Assembly (NCBI GenBank): GCA_021397835.1 | Contig: JAJFZO010000034.1 | Coordinates: 250,501 to 314,500 of the forward strand | Direction: 5' to 3' | From: Moringa oleifera | Taxonomy: Eukaryota; Streptophyta; Magnoliopsida; Brassicales; Moringaceae | DNA: 64,000 nt | Shown: positions 13,253 through 24,359 of the stretch, piece by piece | Layout of the letters: each line of letters opens with the position of its first letter | Position numbering within the stretch: the stretch's first letter is position 1 | Made by a program: the position numbers and the translations under genes | The notes under the pieces: model-generated | Databases searched by the model: none | Told to the model about the DNA's origin: nothing | What the model saw: the letters and a program-made list of their open reading frames with translations, nothing else

Positions 13253-14560
13253 ATGGCTTCTTCAATTCTCCATTGCTTCTTCTTCCTCTTTATTTTCTTT
13301 GCCTATTTTTCAGGCTCAAATGCAGCAACTATTAAGCCTAAGGCTCGTGCCTTTATACTTCCTGTTAGGAAAGACAATTTGACCAAGCAATACTACACTT
13401 CAATAGACATGGGCAGCTCCCTGGTCTCCTTGGATGTAGTCATCGACCTTGGAGCTCAGTTCCTCTGGATCAACTGCGTCAGCTACCGGTCATCGTCGAA
13501 CCATCCGGTTCCTTGTGGTTCAACCAAATGTAAAATGGCAGAAGGAGCAGGGTGCGTCGGCTGCAACGGCGCCCCCAGGCCGGGCTGCACCAACAACACA
13601 TGCGGTGTCTTCTCGTTTAATCCCTTCAACGACAAGCTTGTCGCCAGCGGGCTAGGGGAGGACACCATGGCGATATACTCAACTGATGGTGTCAGATCCA
13701 TGCATCATGTGAATGTGCCCAAGTTACCGTTCGCCTGTGCAGATTCCGATCAGTTAAACGGCCTTGCCGGTGGCACTCAGGGGATGCTGGGCCTCGCCAG
13801 GACCAGAATTACACTGCCAGCATATCTTGCCTCGACGTTCAAGATTGAGAGAAAATTTGCTCTCTGCATACCCTCTTCATCTGAGAAGGATTTCGGCGAC
13901 ATTTACATCGGTGGAGGTCCCTACTACATTCCTCCTTTCACAAAAGACATCTCCAAGTTGCTCACTTTCACCTCTTTGATCACAAACCCAGTAAGCACAG
14001 CTCCGATTTACTCCGAAGGTGACCCTTCCGACGAATACTTCATCAGCGTGAAATCCATAAACATTGATGGAAAAGCCGTTTCCTTCAATACTACTCTGCT
14101 ATCCATCGACAAGAACGGAGTCGGCGGCACGAAAATCAGTACCAGACACAGTTCTGCATTCCTCCATTTACAAAGCCCTGATCAATGCCTTCGTCAAGAA
14201 AGCCAAATCCAAGAGGATGAAAAAAAGTGACACATGTAGCGCCGTTCGGTGTGTGTTACAGGTCGAAGACCATCGGCAGCCGCCGGACTGGACCAGCTGT
14301 GCCCGTTATTGACTTGGTGATACAGGACAGCGGTTGCACCCTGGAGGATTTACGGTGCGAACTCGATGGTGAGGGTGTGTAACAATGGAATGTGCCTGGG
14401 ATTTGTCGATGGAGGAGCAGAGCCCAGAACTTCCATTGTTGTTGGTGGGCATCAGCTGGAGAATAATCTAGTGGAGTTGGACCTCTCATCGTCTAAGCTG
14501 GAATTTAGCTCTTCCCTCTTGCTCTTTAACACCAGCTGCTCCCATTTCAGAGCTTACTAG
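13253..14560 (+). pseudogene. Frameshifted basic-7S-globulin / EDGP-type aspartic-protease-like gene
   Basis: The family comprises extracellular glycoproteins related to pepsin-type proteases, including carrot EDGP, soybean basic 7S globulin and xylanase/xyloglucanase inhibitors. The first 299 or so codons are open: a signal peptide (about 1-25), the degenerate first catalytic motif in VVIDLGAQFLWINC (DLG for DTG), a Cys-rich loop and GGTQGMLGLARTRITLP. Then the frame breaks three times: near 14141-14148, at the seven-A run 14220-14226, and near 14329. Beyond each break the family sequence continues in another frame (TVLHSSIYKALINAFVKKAK; VRVCNNGMCLGFVDGG; LEFSSSLLLFN). The uninterrupted ORF stops at 14230 (325 aa), losing the C-terminal lobe. 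No intron fits the breaks, and the family is normally intronless. It may be a recent pseudogene; sequencing error is the alternative, although the other genes here are intact. Confidence 0.85.
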
Positions 14561-14871
14561 CTCTGTTCTCATGGCTTCAGTTGGGATTGATTGTTCCATG
14601 TGATGCTAAAGTACTTTTTTTTGGGTCTGGTTGTGTTCCCGTTGTGAAGTAATAATATAAAAGTTCTGGGAAAGCGAAGGGCAATCTTTTTCTTTAAGCT
14701 TGAAAGTCAGGGTTGGGCTAACCCGCCCAAAAATATAAGATCAGGTCCGAATCCATAAAAATTAAATACGGCTTTTTTTAAAGTAACGGGCAAATGGAGC
14801 TCCTGATTTGTGACCTTAGCCCGAACTTCAACCGATAGATTTAAAAAGTCTTAAAGTGTTATAGTTATTTG

Positions 14872-14903
<32 letters not shown>

Positions 14904-17176
14904 CTTTTAAATTATAAATTAATATAATAAAATTTTATTTTAAATAATATAATATAAATAAATAAAATAACTTTCATTATACGAATAAATATAATATAAA
15001 TTTAAAATTTTTAAAATATTAGATAAAAATAAATTTAATATATATTTTTACGTGTATGACAAAAATCAATAAAAAAATAATATACGTACCCAAGTATAGA
15101 GAGATTTTGAAATGCAAAGTAAATAACATTCATGAACATTTACAATGAATGAATGTTTTTTAATAAAAAATAACAAATTAAATGAAGTTAAATACAGATT
15201 TATAAAATTAATTAGCTTATCACATAATGTTATATATATGTTAATTAAAATAAAAAAAAATCACATATGTGATATATTTTAGGCAAAAATTTCACAAAAC
15301 CTTAATACTTACCTTATTACCTATTAGACTTTTATGTTTAAAAATAATAAACAAAAATTAATTTATCAATTTATTTTAAATTATATTTTATCAAAAAATT
15401 TAAAAATACTTAAATTAAAAATCTTATGTAATAATAATTTAAAATTTTTTATAAAATATAAAATAATATTTAAATGATCGCTACACAAAAATTTTAAATA
15501 TATTTTATTTGAATGAATATTATTTTTGTTACATTGTATTAATAAGCATTATGATTAAATAAATCTATTAAATAATTAAATAAAATATCAAATAATAATT
15601 TTGATAAAGGATCAGTCACCATCACGATTCAATTTATTAACATAAAAGGTTAGGATTAGCTTATCATCCACCGTCCACGCCACCTTTTTGATGTGATGTT
15701 CTCTAAAGCAAACTGACAAGGACCCACGAAACTTTTAACACTGTAAAGATATCAGCATAAGCCAATCACCCAGACTGGCTCGAGACATTTTGCGGCCATT
15801 GGCTTGTCAACAATTAAAAAATAAATAAATAAAATCGATGGGTGACAAAATAACATTACAATAATGTTTTACAAATTTAAAAATATTCTAATAAATATGT
15901 AATATAAAAAAATAAAATAAATCAAAATAGTAATATTTAAATAATTACAAGGTGTAACATAGAAAATATTTGATATAGCAATATTTAAACTCTAATTTTA
16001 CAATATTATGAAACTAATTTTTGACATAAAATAATATAGATATCTCTATATTATGTGTAAAAGTATCTGAAAATTACTCAGATAAATTTTATATTTTTTT
16101 TAATTTTTTATTCAAATTTAAATAATTTTGTACTTATAAACTGTTTTTTTGAATTGTTTAAATTTATGATAATATTTTTTAAAATTATTTTTGATACACA
16201 AAAAATTATAAAATTTTTGTGTGATAATAATTTGAATATTTTTTAATTTTAAAAAATTTTAAATCAAAATTTATTATGAAATGTTTTTAATTTTGAATTT
16301 TTAATAAAATTTAAAAATTATTCAAAATTAATAAATTAATGTTTGTTTAATTTTTTAAATTAAAATTTATTTAAAAATATAAGATAAATATCAAATTTCA
16401 TATGATGACCTTTACTATGTATATATTCATCAATATTAAAAACTCATAAAATTTGTTGTGATAATGATTTAAATTATTTTTAAATTTATAAAAAAATTTA
16501 AATCAAAATTTATCTTATAAAATTTTAAATTTTAAGTATCTATAATTTTTAAATGTTAATTAAATTTAAATATTATATTTAATTATAAATAATTATATTA
16601 AAAAATTTAATGATTTATGTTATCCAATGAAAACTCACAAATTTAAACGATATATCAAATTAAGTGACTCGCATCTTTCTTTTTTTAAAAAAAAAAAAAA
16701 AAGGGGGCTCTCATCTCTCTCACCATCACATTGAATTCATTAAAATAAAAAAAAATACATATAATTTAAATTTTTTATATTTATATTTTTTTGAAAAAAA
16801 TCATCCCATGAAACACGTGGGTCTGTACCAATAGAGATACTTTATTCCTTCGTATCTCTCAAAGGATAATATTCTATGGGCCAAAAGATGCAACACGTGG
16901 CCACTGACCAATAGCGTCGCATTCGCATGGCAGTACGGACAAGACCGCCACTGCAAAAGGATGCAGCGTCTACTCAGCAATGGCAATATAGAACTCAAAA
17001 ACCTTGGCCTTATCCGTTTACCCGAAATTAGTCTTCCATTCTTAGCCACCCAGCGTCGGTCCACCGCATATTAACAATATATTTGATCTTTTCAAGTATA
17101 CACGGCTTCATTTCTTTTCAGTCTTCCAGTTGAATCTCTCTCTCTCTCTCTTTCTGTGTGCTCTTAGGTTGCTTTA
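14561..17176. other. AT-rich spacer between the two EDGP-like genes
   Basis: From about 14770 to 16800 the sequence is extremely AT-rich, with a (TA)n tract at about 14873-14893 and no coding signal. Part of it (about 16090-16250) resembles the dispersed AT-rich repeat at 20445-20900. The last 350 bases are less AT-rich and hold the promoter and CT-rich leader (near 17137-17152) of the downstream gene. Confidence 0.55.
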
Positions 17177-18457
17177 ATGGCGTTTTATTCTTCTTCTTCC
17201 CTGAATTTCTTCTTCTTCTTATCCTGTTTTCTGGGTATTTTGAATACATTTCATGCCCGAGGTTCTCAGTTGGTTTTGCCCGTGAAAAAAGATGTATCGA
17301 CCCTCCAGTTTTTGGCTGAGATCCACCATGGAACTCCGCCGGTGCCCACCAAGCTAGTTGTGGATCTCAGCGGTCCGTTACTCTGGCTCGATTGTGCGTC
17401 GAGAAACGTGTCATCTTCCAGCCGTCTGATCCAGGGCCGCTCTACCCAGTGCTCGAAAGCAAAGGCCCATGATCTCCGGAGCCAGAGCCGGTTCTCCGGC
17501 GACGCCGCTTGTGATCTACTGCCGCATAACAGTATCACAGGATTAGCTGGAAGAGGAGACCTGGTCGAAGACGTCGTAGCTGTTGGATCAGTTGATGGGT
17601 CACAGGCCGGCCAAATCTCCGTCGTCCACGATTTTCTGTTGACTTGCGCACCCACGTTTATTCTGCAAGGCCTAGCAAGTGGTGCAAAGGGAATGTTGGG
17701 TTTAGGAAGGAGCCAAATCTCGCTGCCGTCACAGGTAGCCGACGCAGGTAGCCACCACCGGAGGTTCACCGTCTGCCTGTCCGCCTCAAACGGCGGCATC
17801 TCATCCGGGGATGATGGGTCTGTTGATTCCATTTTCGGCGCCGATATTTCAAGATCTCTAATGTACACACCCCTAATCGCCAACCCAGTTGGAATGTCAC
17901 AAGATTATTTCATCAACGTCAAATCCATCAAGATCAACAGCAAGAGACTATCCCTCAACAAATCCCTGTTACCAGTTGATGAAACAGGCAAAGGAGGGAC
18001 AAAACTGAGCACTATAGTTCCTTACACGACAATGGAGAACTCAATCTACACCACATTCATCAGAGCCTACACGAATGCCGCCGCTTCCATGAACATGACA
18101 AGGGTGCCATCTGTAGTACCCTTCGAACTCTGCTTCGCCGCAGCAGGTGTATCGAGAACAAAGCTTGGGCCAGCAGTTCCCACCATCGATTTGGTATTGC
18201 AGAGTGAGATGGTGAAATGGAGGATTCATGGCAGGAACTCGATGGTCGATGTGGGCAATGACGTCATGTGCTTGGGCATACTGGACGGTGGGTTGAACCC
18301 AGAAACCTCGATTGTCATAGGAGGGTTTCAAATGGAGGATAACATCTTGGAGTTTGATTTAGGTACTTCTATGCTTGGGTTCAGTTCTTCATTGTTGATG
18401 AAACAGAGATCTTGCTCTGATTTCATATCAAATTCAAAGCCTCAAGCCCCATACTGA
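17177..18457 (+). CDS. Basic 7S globulin / EDGP-like protein (catalytically degenerate pepsin fold)
   Basis: A single open frame of 426 aa without introns, as is usual in the family. The N-terminus is a hydrophobic signal peptide (about 1-27), so the product is probably secreted to the cell wall. The first catalytic motif is DLS in LVVDLSGPLLWLDC instead of DTG, and the second site reads GGTKLSTIVPYTTM with Ser-Thr instead of Asp-Ser/Thr-Gly. Peptide-bond hydrolysis is therefore unlikely; characterised relatives inhibit microbial glycosidases or bind ligands. Family landmarks include GAKGMLGLGRSQISLPSQ and the C-terminal ETSIVIGGFQMEDNILEFDL. Compared with the frameshifted neighbour it lacks much of the Cys-rich loop between residues 80 and 130, so the two are divergent paralogues rather than a recent tandem duplicate. 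The start follows an untranslated CT-rich leader. Confidence 0.92.
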   Translation: MAFYSSSSLNFFFFLSCFLGILNTFHARGSQLVLPVKKDVSTLQFLAEIHHGTPPVPTKLVVDLSGPLLWLDCASRNVSSSSRLIQGRSTQCSKAKAHDLRSQSRFSGDAACDLLPHNSITGLAGRGDLVEDVVAVGSVDGSQAGQISVVHDFLLTCAPTFILQGLASGAKGMLGLGRSQISLPSQVADAGSHHRRFTVCLSASNGGISSGDDGSVDSIFGADISRSLMYTPLIANPVGMSQDYFINVKSIKINSKRLSLNKSLLPVDETGKGGTKLSTIVPYTTMENSIYTTFIRAYTNAAASMNMTRVPSVVPFELCFAAAGVSRTKLGPAVPTIDLVLQSEMVKWRIHGRNSMVDVGNDVMCLGILDGGLNPETSIVIGGFQMEDNILEFDLGTSMLGFSSSLLMKQRSCSDFISNSKPQAPY

Positions 18458-19662
18458 TTCAAAGATTCGGTTTCTTTTTGTTTTAATGTAATTAAAGCTT
18501 GTAAAAGTCAGGAAATGCTCAAATTTTGTGTTAGAGGTGAGTTCCTCTGTTATGTAGCAATGAATCTCACAGTCTTCTAGTTGAAATGAAACCTGTCTCC
18601 GTGACACAGTCTGATGTGATATTTCATGGTTATCTTAGTGTGGGCTCCCAGGGAATAAACCTAGAACATATTCCAGATGCCAAAAGATTTCTGTCTGAAA
18701 AATGAGGTTTTTGCTTGATCTTATACATCAAAATGGTATTAAATTTGATGTATAAGATTGAAGATGGCGTAAGAATATGTCACTATTGCAATAAACAAGT
18801 GGATGGTAGTGGAGTACAGCCTCAAAGCCTAATTACTAGCAGCAAAATATATGCAAACAAATGTACATTAACTTGAACTTTAGTCTTTCCACTTACAATA
18901 TTATTTAAATATATAAAAAGGTGACTTCTTTGATCTTTGATGTTTAATTTCAAGCAACTGGAATCCAGATATCATTGGCCAAGCAATCTTCATTTTGGAA
19001 TTTGCCAAACCCGGCTCGTAATTTAATCAACAAAACGATGTCACAAGCGGATAGCACCCACCATATATTATTACATTATATGATTAAATTAATCAAGTCA
19101 AAAACAATTTCTAAGGCATAATAAGGTATACCGTTGAACTGTGTTTTTTTTTAAATATTAATTTTTTACTTGATTATCTATTTATTAATTAAGATTTATT
19201 ATCTTGATAAGTTTTCTTAAGTTATTAAATTTATTTTTCTCAACAATTTGTCTAAAAGAGCTTCATGTTTATTTTTTATAATTTTATTTTATTAAAGAAA
19301 AAGTAAATGTTACCTTTAGTCTATGAAATTGTTGGTCACTTGAAAACTTGTCAAGATATCATCATTCTGATCCGATATGGAGAAATATAAATATGAAAAA
19401 TGTTCACATACATCATCGGTAGTTAGGATTAAATATTAGATTAAATTTTTCAACAAATTAATGTTTTAAATTAAATAATTTAATTTATCATAAATGATGA
19501 TAAAAATCAAATAACAAAAGTGAAAAATATTTTATGTAAATATGATTGGGCTTAAGCATCGATTCATTGAACCAAGTCCACTATAATAAAATCCATTTAA
19601 AGAAGAGAGGTTGTTAATAATAAACCCACACCAGGCTGGCCAATCCAGATTAGACAAATTTA

Positions 19663-20315
19663 GGCCATCTCCGACCCAATACACTAAATTTAACACCAAT
19701 TTAATGTTAAAAAAGAATTTTTTTAGAATATTCTAACACCAAATTTTTTTCATCTCCAACCCATTTACATCAAATTGGTGTTATAATATTATTTTAATAA
19801 TATAAATAATAATTATTAATAAAAATATTTATAAATATTAATTAATTTATAAATATTTTTAAAAATAATTAATATAATTTAAAATTTTTATTTTTATTTA
19901 TATATTTTTAGAAAATTAATATTTATAATAAATTATAATTTTCAGTAATTTTGAAATTAATAATTTATTAATTAAATAATAATGTTAATAATATATATAA
20001 TTTTATTATTAATTAAATAAATTATTAATAATAATAATTTAAATAAAACAAAATTATATATTGAATATTGATTTTATTTTGAAAATCTTGATGAGATATT
20101 CTTAATGGTATAATTTTTTTTCTAATAATATCATAATTTATTAAATTATTAATCAAAAATATATTTGATTTAAAACCTTTAAAAAAGTAATTTGTAAAAA
20201 AAAATTATTTTAACGTTTCATCAAATTGGTTAAACCAATTTACCGTCTCGTTGGAGACAGTTTCACCATACTTTTGACGGCAAAATGCCGTTTTACCATC
20301 TCGTTGGAGACGACC
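19663..20315. mobile_element. MITE copy A with TTA target-site duplication
   Basis: The ends are imperfect inverted repeats: GGCCATCTCCGACC on the left, and GGTCGTCTCCAACG as the reverse complement of the right end. The element is flanked by TTA at 19660-19662 and 20316-20318. It is 653 bp with no coding capacity. The TTA duplication and short inverted repeats fit a non-autonomous PIF/Harbinger-type (Tourist-like) element; that class is inferred from structure only. Confidence 0.7.
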
Positions 20316-20444
20316 TTATTAAAATTATTTTATTTTTTTAACATAAAAGTTAAAAAATATTTTAATGTTTAAATTATATCATTAATTAAATTTTTATATT
20401 TAAAATATAATAAATCAAATATTAATTTATTAATTTAGTATTCA

Positions 20445-20900
20445 ATTAGATCTTATCTTAAATGGTTATAAAAATTTAAAAGTATTTTTGTTGTTAAAAT
20501 ATTTAAAAATAATTCAAATCAATTATTTACTTTATTTTAAGTTTATCTCTCCCAAAATTTAAATAATTTTGATATTTATTTTTTATAAATAATTTAAATT
20601 TTGATAATACAAATTTTTTAAAAAATATTTTCAGTATTTAAAAAATTATGAAGCTTTTTGTGACTTTAAATTTATATTTGTAAAAAATTTAAACTCAAAA
20701 GTTATATAAAATTTTTTGTTTAAATATTTTAATTTTTAAAATTTTATCAAATTTTGATTTAATTTAAATTGATAAATTAGAGTTTGATTTTTTGCTTTTC
20801 AAACATGAAAGTTTGATTTAAAACATGAGATAAATATTAAAAGTTTATATAATATTTACCTTAAAAAAATTTTGGGCAGTTTCATGTTAAATATATTTGA
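20445..20900. repeat. Dispersed AT-rich repeat, copy 1
   Basis: Shares an extended colinear similarity with 27105-27530. It begins at AAATGGTTATAAAAATTTAAA (here) versus AAACGGTTATAAAAATTTAAA, and ends near AAAGTTTGATTTAAAACATGAG versus AAAGTTTGATTGATAACATAA. No terminal repeats or coding sequence are visible, so the class is unknown. Confidence 0.6.
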
Positions 20901-21571
20901 CAAAATAAACTAATAGATTTTTAATTATTTTATAAAATAATATAATATTTTATCTTAAATTTATTTTAAATATAAAATTATTAATTATACTTTGATAATC
21001 AAATATTGATAATAATTTTTAATTTATAAAATAATTAATTATTTATTTTTTCTTGTGACTTAATTACATGTAAATAAATTTTTAGTAATTTTAAATTTAA
21101 AACTTTTTATCGATAACAACTGTTAAATATTATAAATAATACATGTATTTAAAGAAAAAATTATATTTTTCAATAAAATTGAATATTTTAAATGATATTT
21201 TTGTTTTCGTTTATAAATTTTCTTCAATATTTTAAATTTATTAAGTAAATTTAAAATATTAATATCAAATAAATTTTTAACTAAAATTAGTAAATAACAT
21301 ATAAAAATTGAGTTGTAACCGAAAATATGTATATAAAAGATGAATAGTACTATTATCACATTTTATGTCATTGATAATATTTTATAATTATTTAAAAATA
21401 AAAAATCAAAATGAAACAGAATTTACTACTTGTACGAGTTCACTCATTTTTTAGTACAATAAATAAATTATATTTAAAACTTAATTTAAAAATAATTACA
21501 TAATATTTTTAATTTTTAAAAAACATTATAAAATTTTGATACAAATCATTTATTGAGCTGCCCTACTATAA

Positions 21572-22300
21572 AGCCATCTTCAATCCTACGCCCCAATTTC
21601 AATATCATGTTAGTGTTAAAAAAAAATATTATTTGAAACAAATTAGTGCTATAAATATTATTTTAAATAATATTAAATAATAATTTTTAATATAATTTAT
21701 AATATTAAGTAATTTATTCAAAATAATAAAATAATTAATTTAACTTAAAATTTTAATTTATTTAAATAAATAAAATATTATATAATAAATTATACTTTTG
21801 GGTAATTTTTAAAAATTAATAATTATTAACTTAATTTTTTAATTATATTTTTTATTTAATCACATTTATAAGTTGATGATATTTTTAAAATAATGTATGA
21901 TAAATTTTTGATACAGTGATTTAAAATAAGTCATTGATATTAAAATTTTATTAAATAATTAATATAAAATAAAATAAAAATACTAACATATTATAATATT
22001 TAATTTTTTAAATTATCATGACGAAATCACAAATGTTTAATTAGAGTAGATTTTATTCTATTAGATTCATCCGAGGTTCAAATTATTTATATCATAATGT
22101 TTAAATAATTGTAATTTTTTGTATATTTTAAATAATATATAATATTATATATCATTTATTAAATATTAAACTATTATTGATAATTTAAATATAATAAAAT
22201 TATATATTAAATATTAATCTTGTTTTGAAGTTTTTGATGAGATATTGTTAACAATATATATTTTTTTTGTAATAATATGATGTATATATTGAGTTATTTA
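21572..22300. mobile_element. MITE copy B (decayed 3' end)
   Basis: Starts AGCCATCTTCAATCC after a TAA, resembling the left end of copy A. The internal segment around 22225-22290 (TTTGATGAGATATTGTTAA) matches copy A around 20085-20125. A matching right terminus was not found, so the right boundary is approximate and the element is probably truncated. Confidence 0.5.
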
Positions 22301-22667
22301 TTTAGTAAATATTTTATATAAATATTTAAAAAAATATATGATGCAGCAATAAATATTAATCACAAGCTATCTTTTTCACACTTTAATAGGCAGTGATTCA
22401 GAATGGTAAAAATGGTACCGATAACAAGGAAATCCCCAGTGGGAAGGCACAGTGACATCCACAAGTTTCAACTACCCATAAAACAAAAGATGACTTGCAT
22501 AATCATCTTGTATTAATTTAAATTGCACTGATTTTTTTTTTAAATTATAATATATAATTTAACAAAATAAATTATTCAGATCACCCAAAAATCTAAATCT
22601 GATATTACAGAAAGATAAGAAAAAGTTTTGAATAATTAAGGCTAACCAGATTTAAGATTGTAAGAGG

Positions 22668-22670
<3 letters not shown>

Positions 22671-22721
<51 letters not shown>
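22671..22721. repeat. 51-nt uninterrupted poly-G tract
   Basis: Fifty-one consecutive G on the + strand, flanked by G-rich shoulders (AGAGGGGA on the left, AGAGGGGGAGAGGGGG on the right), in an otherwise AT-rich spacer. It lies 338 bp upstream of the NIP7;1 start codon. It could form stacked G-quadruplexes, or its length may be inflated by sequencing or assembly slippage. Confidence 0.9.
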
Positions 22722-22722
<1 letters not shown>

Positions 22723-22880
22723 GAGGGGGAGAGGGGGAACTGGTTAACTTCTTAAAATGATTCAGTTAAGAAGCACAGATTAGCCTATTCTTTTTCTTGC
22801 TTTTCTGAAGCAACACAAGAATTGCGTTGTAACTCTCAGAAACGCTGAAAACTGTGTGAACAACAAAGAGGCCTTCACCA

Positions 22881-22888
22881 TATTTAAA
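22881..22888 (+). promoter_or_regulatory. Candidate TATA element of NIP7;1
   Basis: TATTTAAA, 171 bases before the NIP7;1 start codon. If used, transcription would start near 22910 and the leader would carry the three upstream ORFs described below. Inferred from position only. Confidence 0.4.
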
Positions 22889-22929
22889 CCTTTCCCTTCG
22901 TTAGGCCATTCACTCTGCTTCCATCCTGC

Positions 22930-23063
22930 ATGCAAGAGAGCACTTTAACTTGTTTATTCAACATATTCTTTGCGCCTTTTCCAGGCTTCTTCTATTTGTC
23001 CATAATTCGATGAAAGACTCATAAATCCTGGCTAGAAACACTTCAGTTCTTATGAAGTTATGA
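22930..23063 (+). promoter_or_regulatory. Chain of three upstream ORFs in the NIP7;1 leader
   Basis: uORF1 is 22930-23013 (27 codons plus stop). uORF2 is 23010-23024 (ATG AAA GAC TCA TAA) and overlaps the uORF1 stop as ATGA. uORF3 is 23052-23063 (ATG AAG TTA TGA) and its stop overlaps the main start at 23060, again as ATGA. This arrangement would restrict translation of the channel or couple it to reinitiation. Transcription through the region is assumed. Confidence 0.6.
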
Positions 23064-24359
23064 AAATGAATCACTTTCTTAAAGAGCAACCTTCTCCTGA
23101 CACTTCAAACAATGTTTCGTCTAGTGGACTGTCTAGGGAAGATCAAGAGATGGGTTCAACGGCAATGTCGAGGACAGTTAGAGACAGTTTCATGAGGAGA
23201 TTTAGTTGTCATTGCTTTCCACTCGGAATGGACTTAAATCCTGCACGCATGGTAAGATAAAACTAATTAAACCCTAGTGATCGTGAGTTTCTGGTGATCG
23301 TTTCTCTTATATGACCGATCAACAATTTTCTCAATGAAACCATGCAGATTCTGGCAGAGATGGTGGGTACTTTCATTTTGGTATTCTGCGTATGTGGGAT
23401 CATAGCAAGCACGCAGCTCACTAGAGGTGAAGTGGGCATCATGGAGTACGCAGCCACAGCTGGGCTAACTGTAGTTGTTGTGATTTTCTCCATCGGACCC
23501 ATCTCCGGTGCTCATGTTAATCCAGCTGTTACCATAGCTTTTGCGATCTTCGGCCATTTCCAATGGTCCAAGGTACTCAACCGAGCAAACTCTTGGTATC
23601 TGGTCCTGTTGAGTCTGTAATTAATTAAGCAGCGAAGTTGAAGTTTTTCCCTTATTGTACTTTGACAGGTTCCTTTCTATGTAATGGCGCAAACAGTGGG
23701 TTCTGTGCTGGCCACCTGGGTTGGAACGTCTATCTATGGCATCAAATCAGGTCTTATGGCTACTCGGCCACTTCACGGCTGCATTTCTGCCTTCTGGGTA
23801 GAGTTCATCGCCACTTTCATTATCATGTTCCTCACAGCTTCCTTGTCTCACGAACATCAGTCTGTAAGCTTAAATTTTCATTTTCAGACGCTGCTTTTTT
23901 TACCAGATTTACACATTGAAGATTCCGTTTTCACTCTATCAAAATACTCTTATGAACAATCTTCCAGGTTGGCCATTTGTCAGGATTTGTGGTGGGGATA
24001 GCCATTGGACTTGCAGTGCTTATCACAGGGTATTTTTCAGACTCCTTGCAACTGCCATTACCCAATTCATGAGAAAGCTTCATTACAGTTTCTTTTCCAT
24101 TTTCTCAGCCGAAACTTTCTGGGTTTCTGATGGCAGGCCTGTTTCAGGAGGATCCATGAATCCTGCAAGGTCCTTAGGGCCCGCAATCCTGTCATGGGAC
24201 TTCAACGACATATGGATTTACGTAACTGGGCCGGTGATCGGAGCTTTTGCAGGTGCTCTCATGTATCACCTTCTCCGCCTTCAACGCAGACCCTGTACTG
24301 CCCCTTCCTCTCCCAACTCCGGCCTGCTCCATCACTCCTTACAATTCCCTGCAAGTTAG
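23060..24359 (+). CDS. NIP7;1: NIP7;1-type aquaporin (boric acid/glycerol channel)
   Basis: A nodulin-26-like major intrinsic protein of the plasma membrane; the Arabidopsis relative moves boric acid in developing anthers. Five exons (23060-23251, 23348-23572, 23669-23863, 23968-24029, 24137-24359) with GT-AG introns give 298 aa, slightly longer than the roughly 275-aa Arabidopsis protein. Both pore motifs are canonical: SGAHVNPAVT (Asn122-Pro-Ala) and GGSMNPARS (Asn233-Pro-Ala), the second followed by the selectivity-filter Arg236. Six hydrophobic membrane segments are visible. Tyr98 in GIMEYAATAGL corresponds to the unusual helix-2 tyrosine (Tyr81) reported to gate Arabidopsis NIP7;1, which separates this protein from other NIPs. 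The hydrophilic N-terminus (about residues 1-60) is poorly conserved. The next in-frame ATG (codon 3) is an alternative start. Confidence 0.95.

Larger units (their letters stand above)
18458..22664. other. AT-rich spacer with MITEs and degenerate repeats
   Basis: About 4.2 kb of mostly non-coding AT-rich DNA. About 700 bp downstream of the EDGP-like gene it becomes strongly AT-biased. It holds two copies of a MITE family (19663-20315 and from 21572) and one copy of a dispersed AT-rich repeat (about 20445-20900). The ORF at 21123-21359 (-) is low-complexity Ile/Asn/Lys sequence. No gene is supported. Confidence 0.6.

Noticed and set aside
17266..17883. 205-aa minus-strand ORF
   Set aside because: Antisense shadow of the intact EDGP-like gene caused by its GC-rich codons.
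21123..21359. 78-aa Ile/Asn/Lys-rich ORF
   Set aside because: Low-complexity translation of AT-rich spacer DNA.
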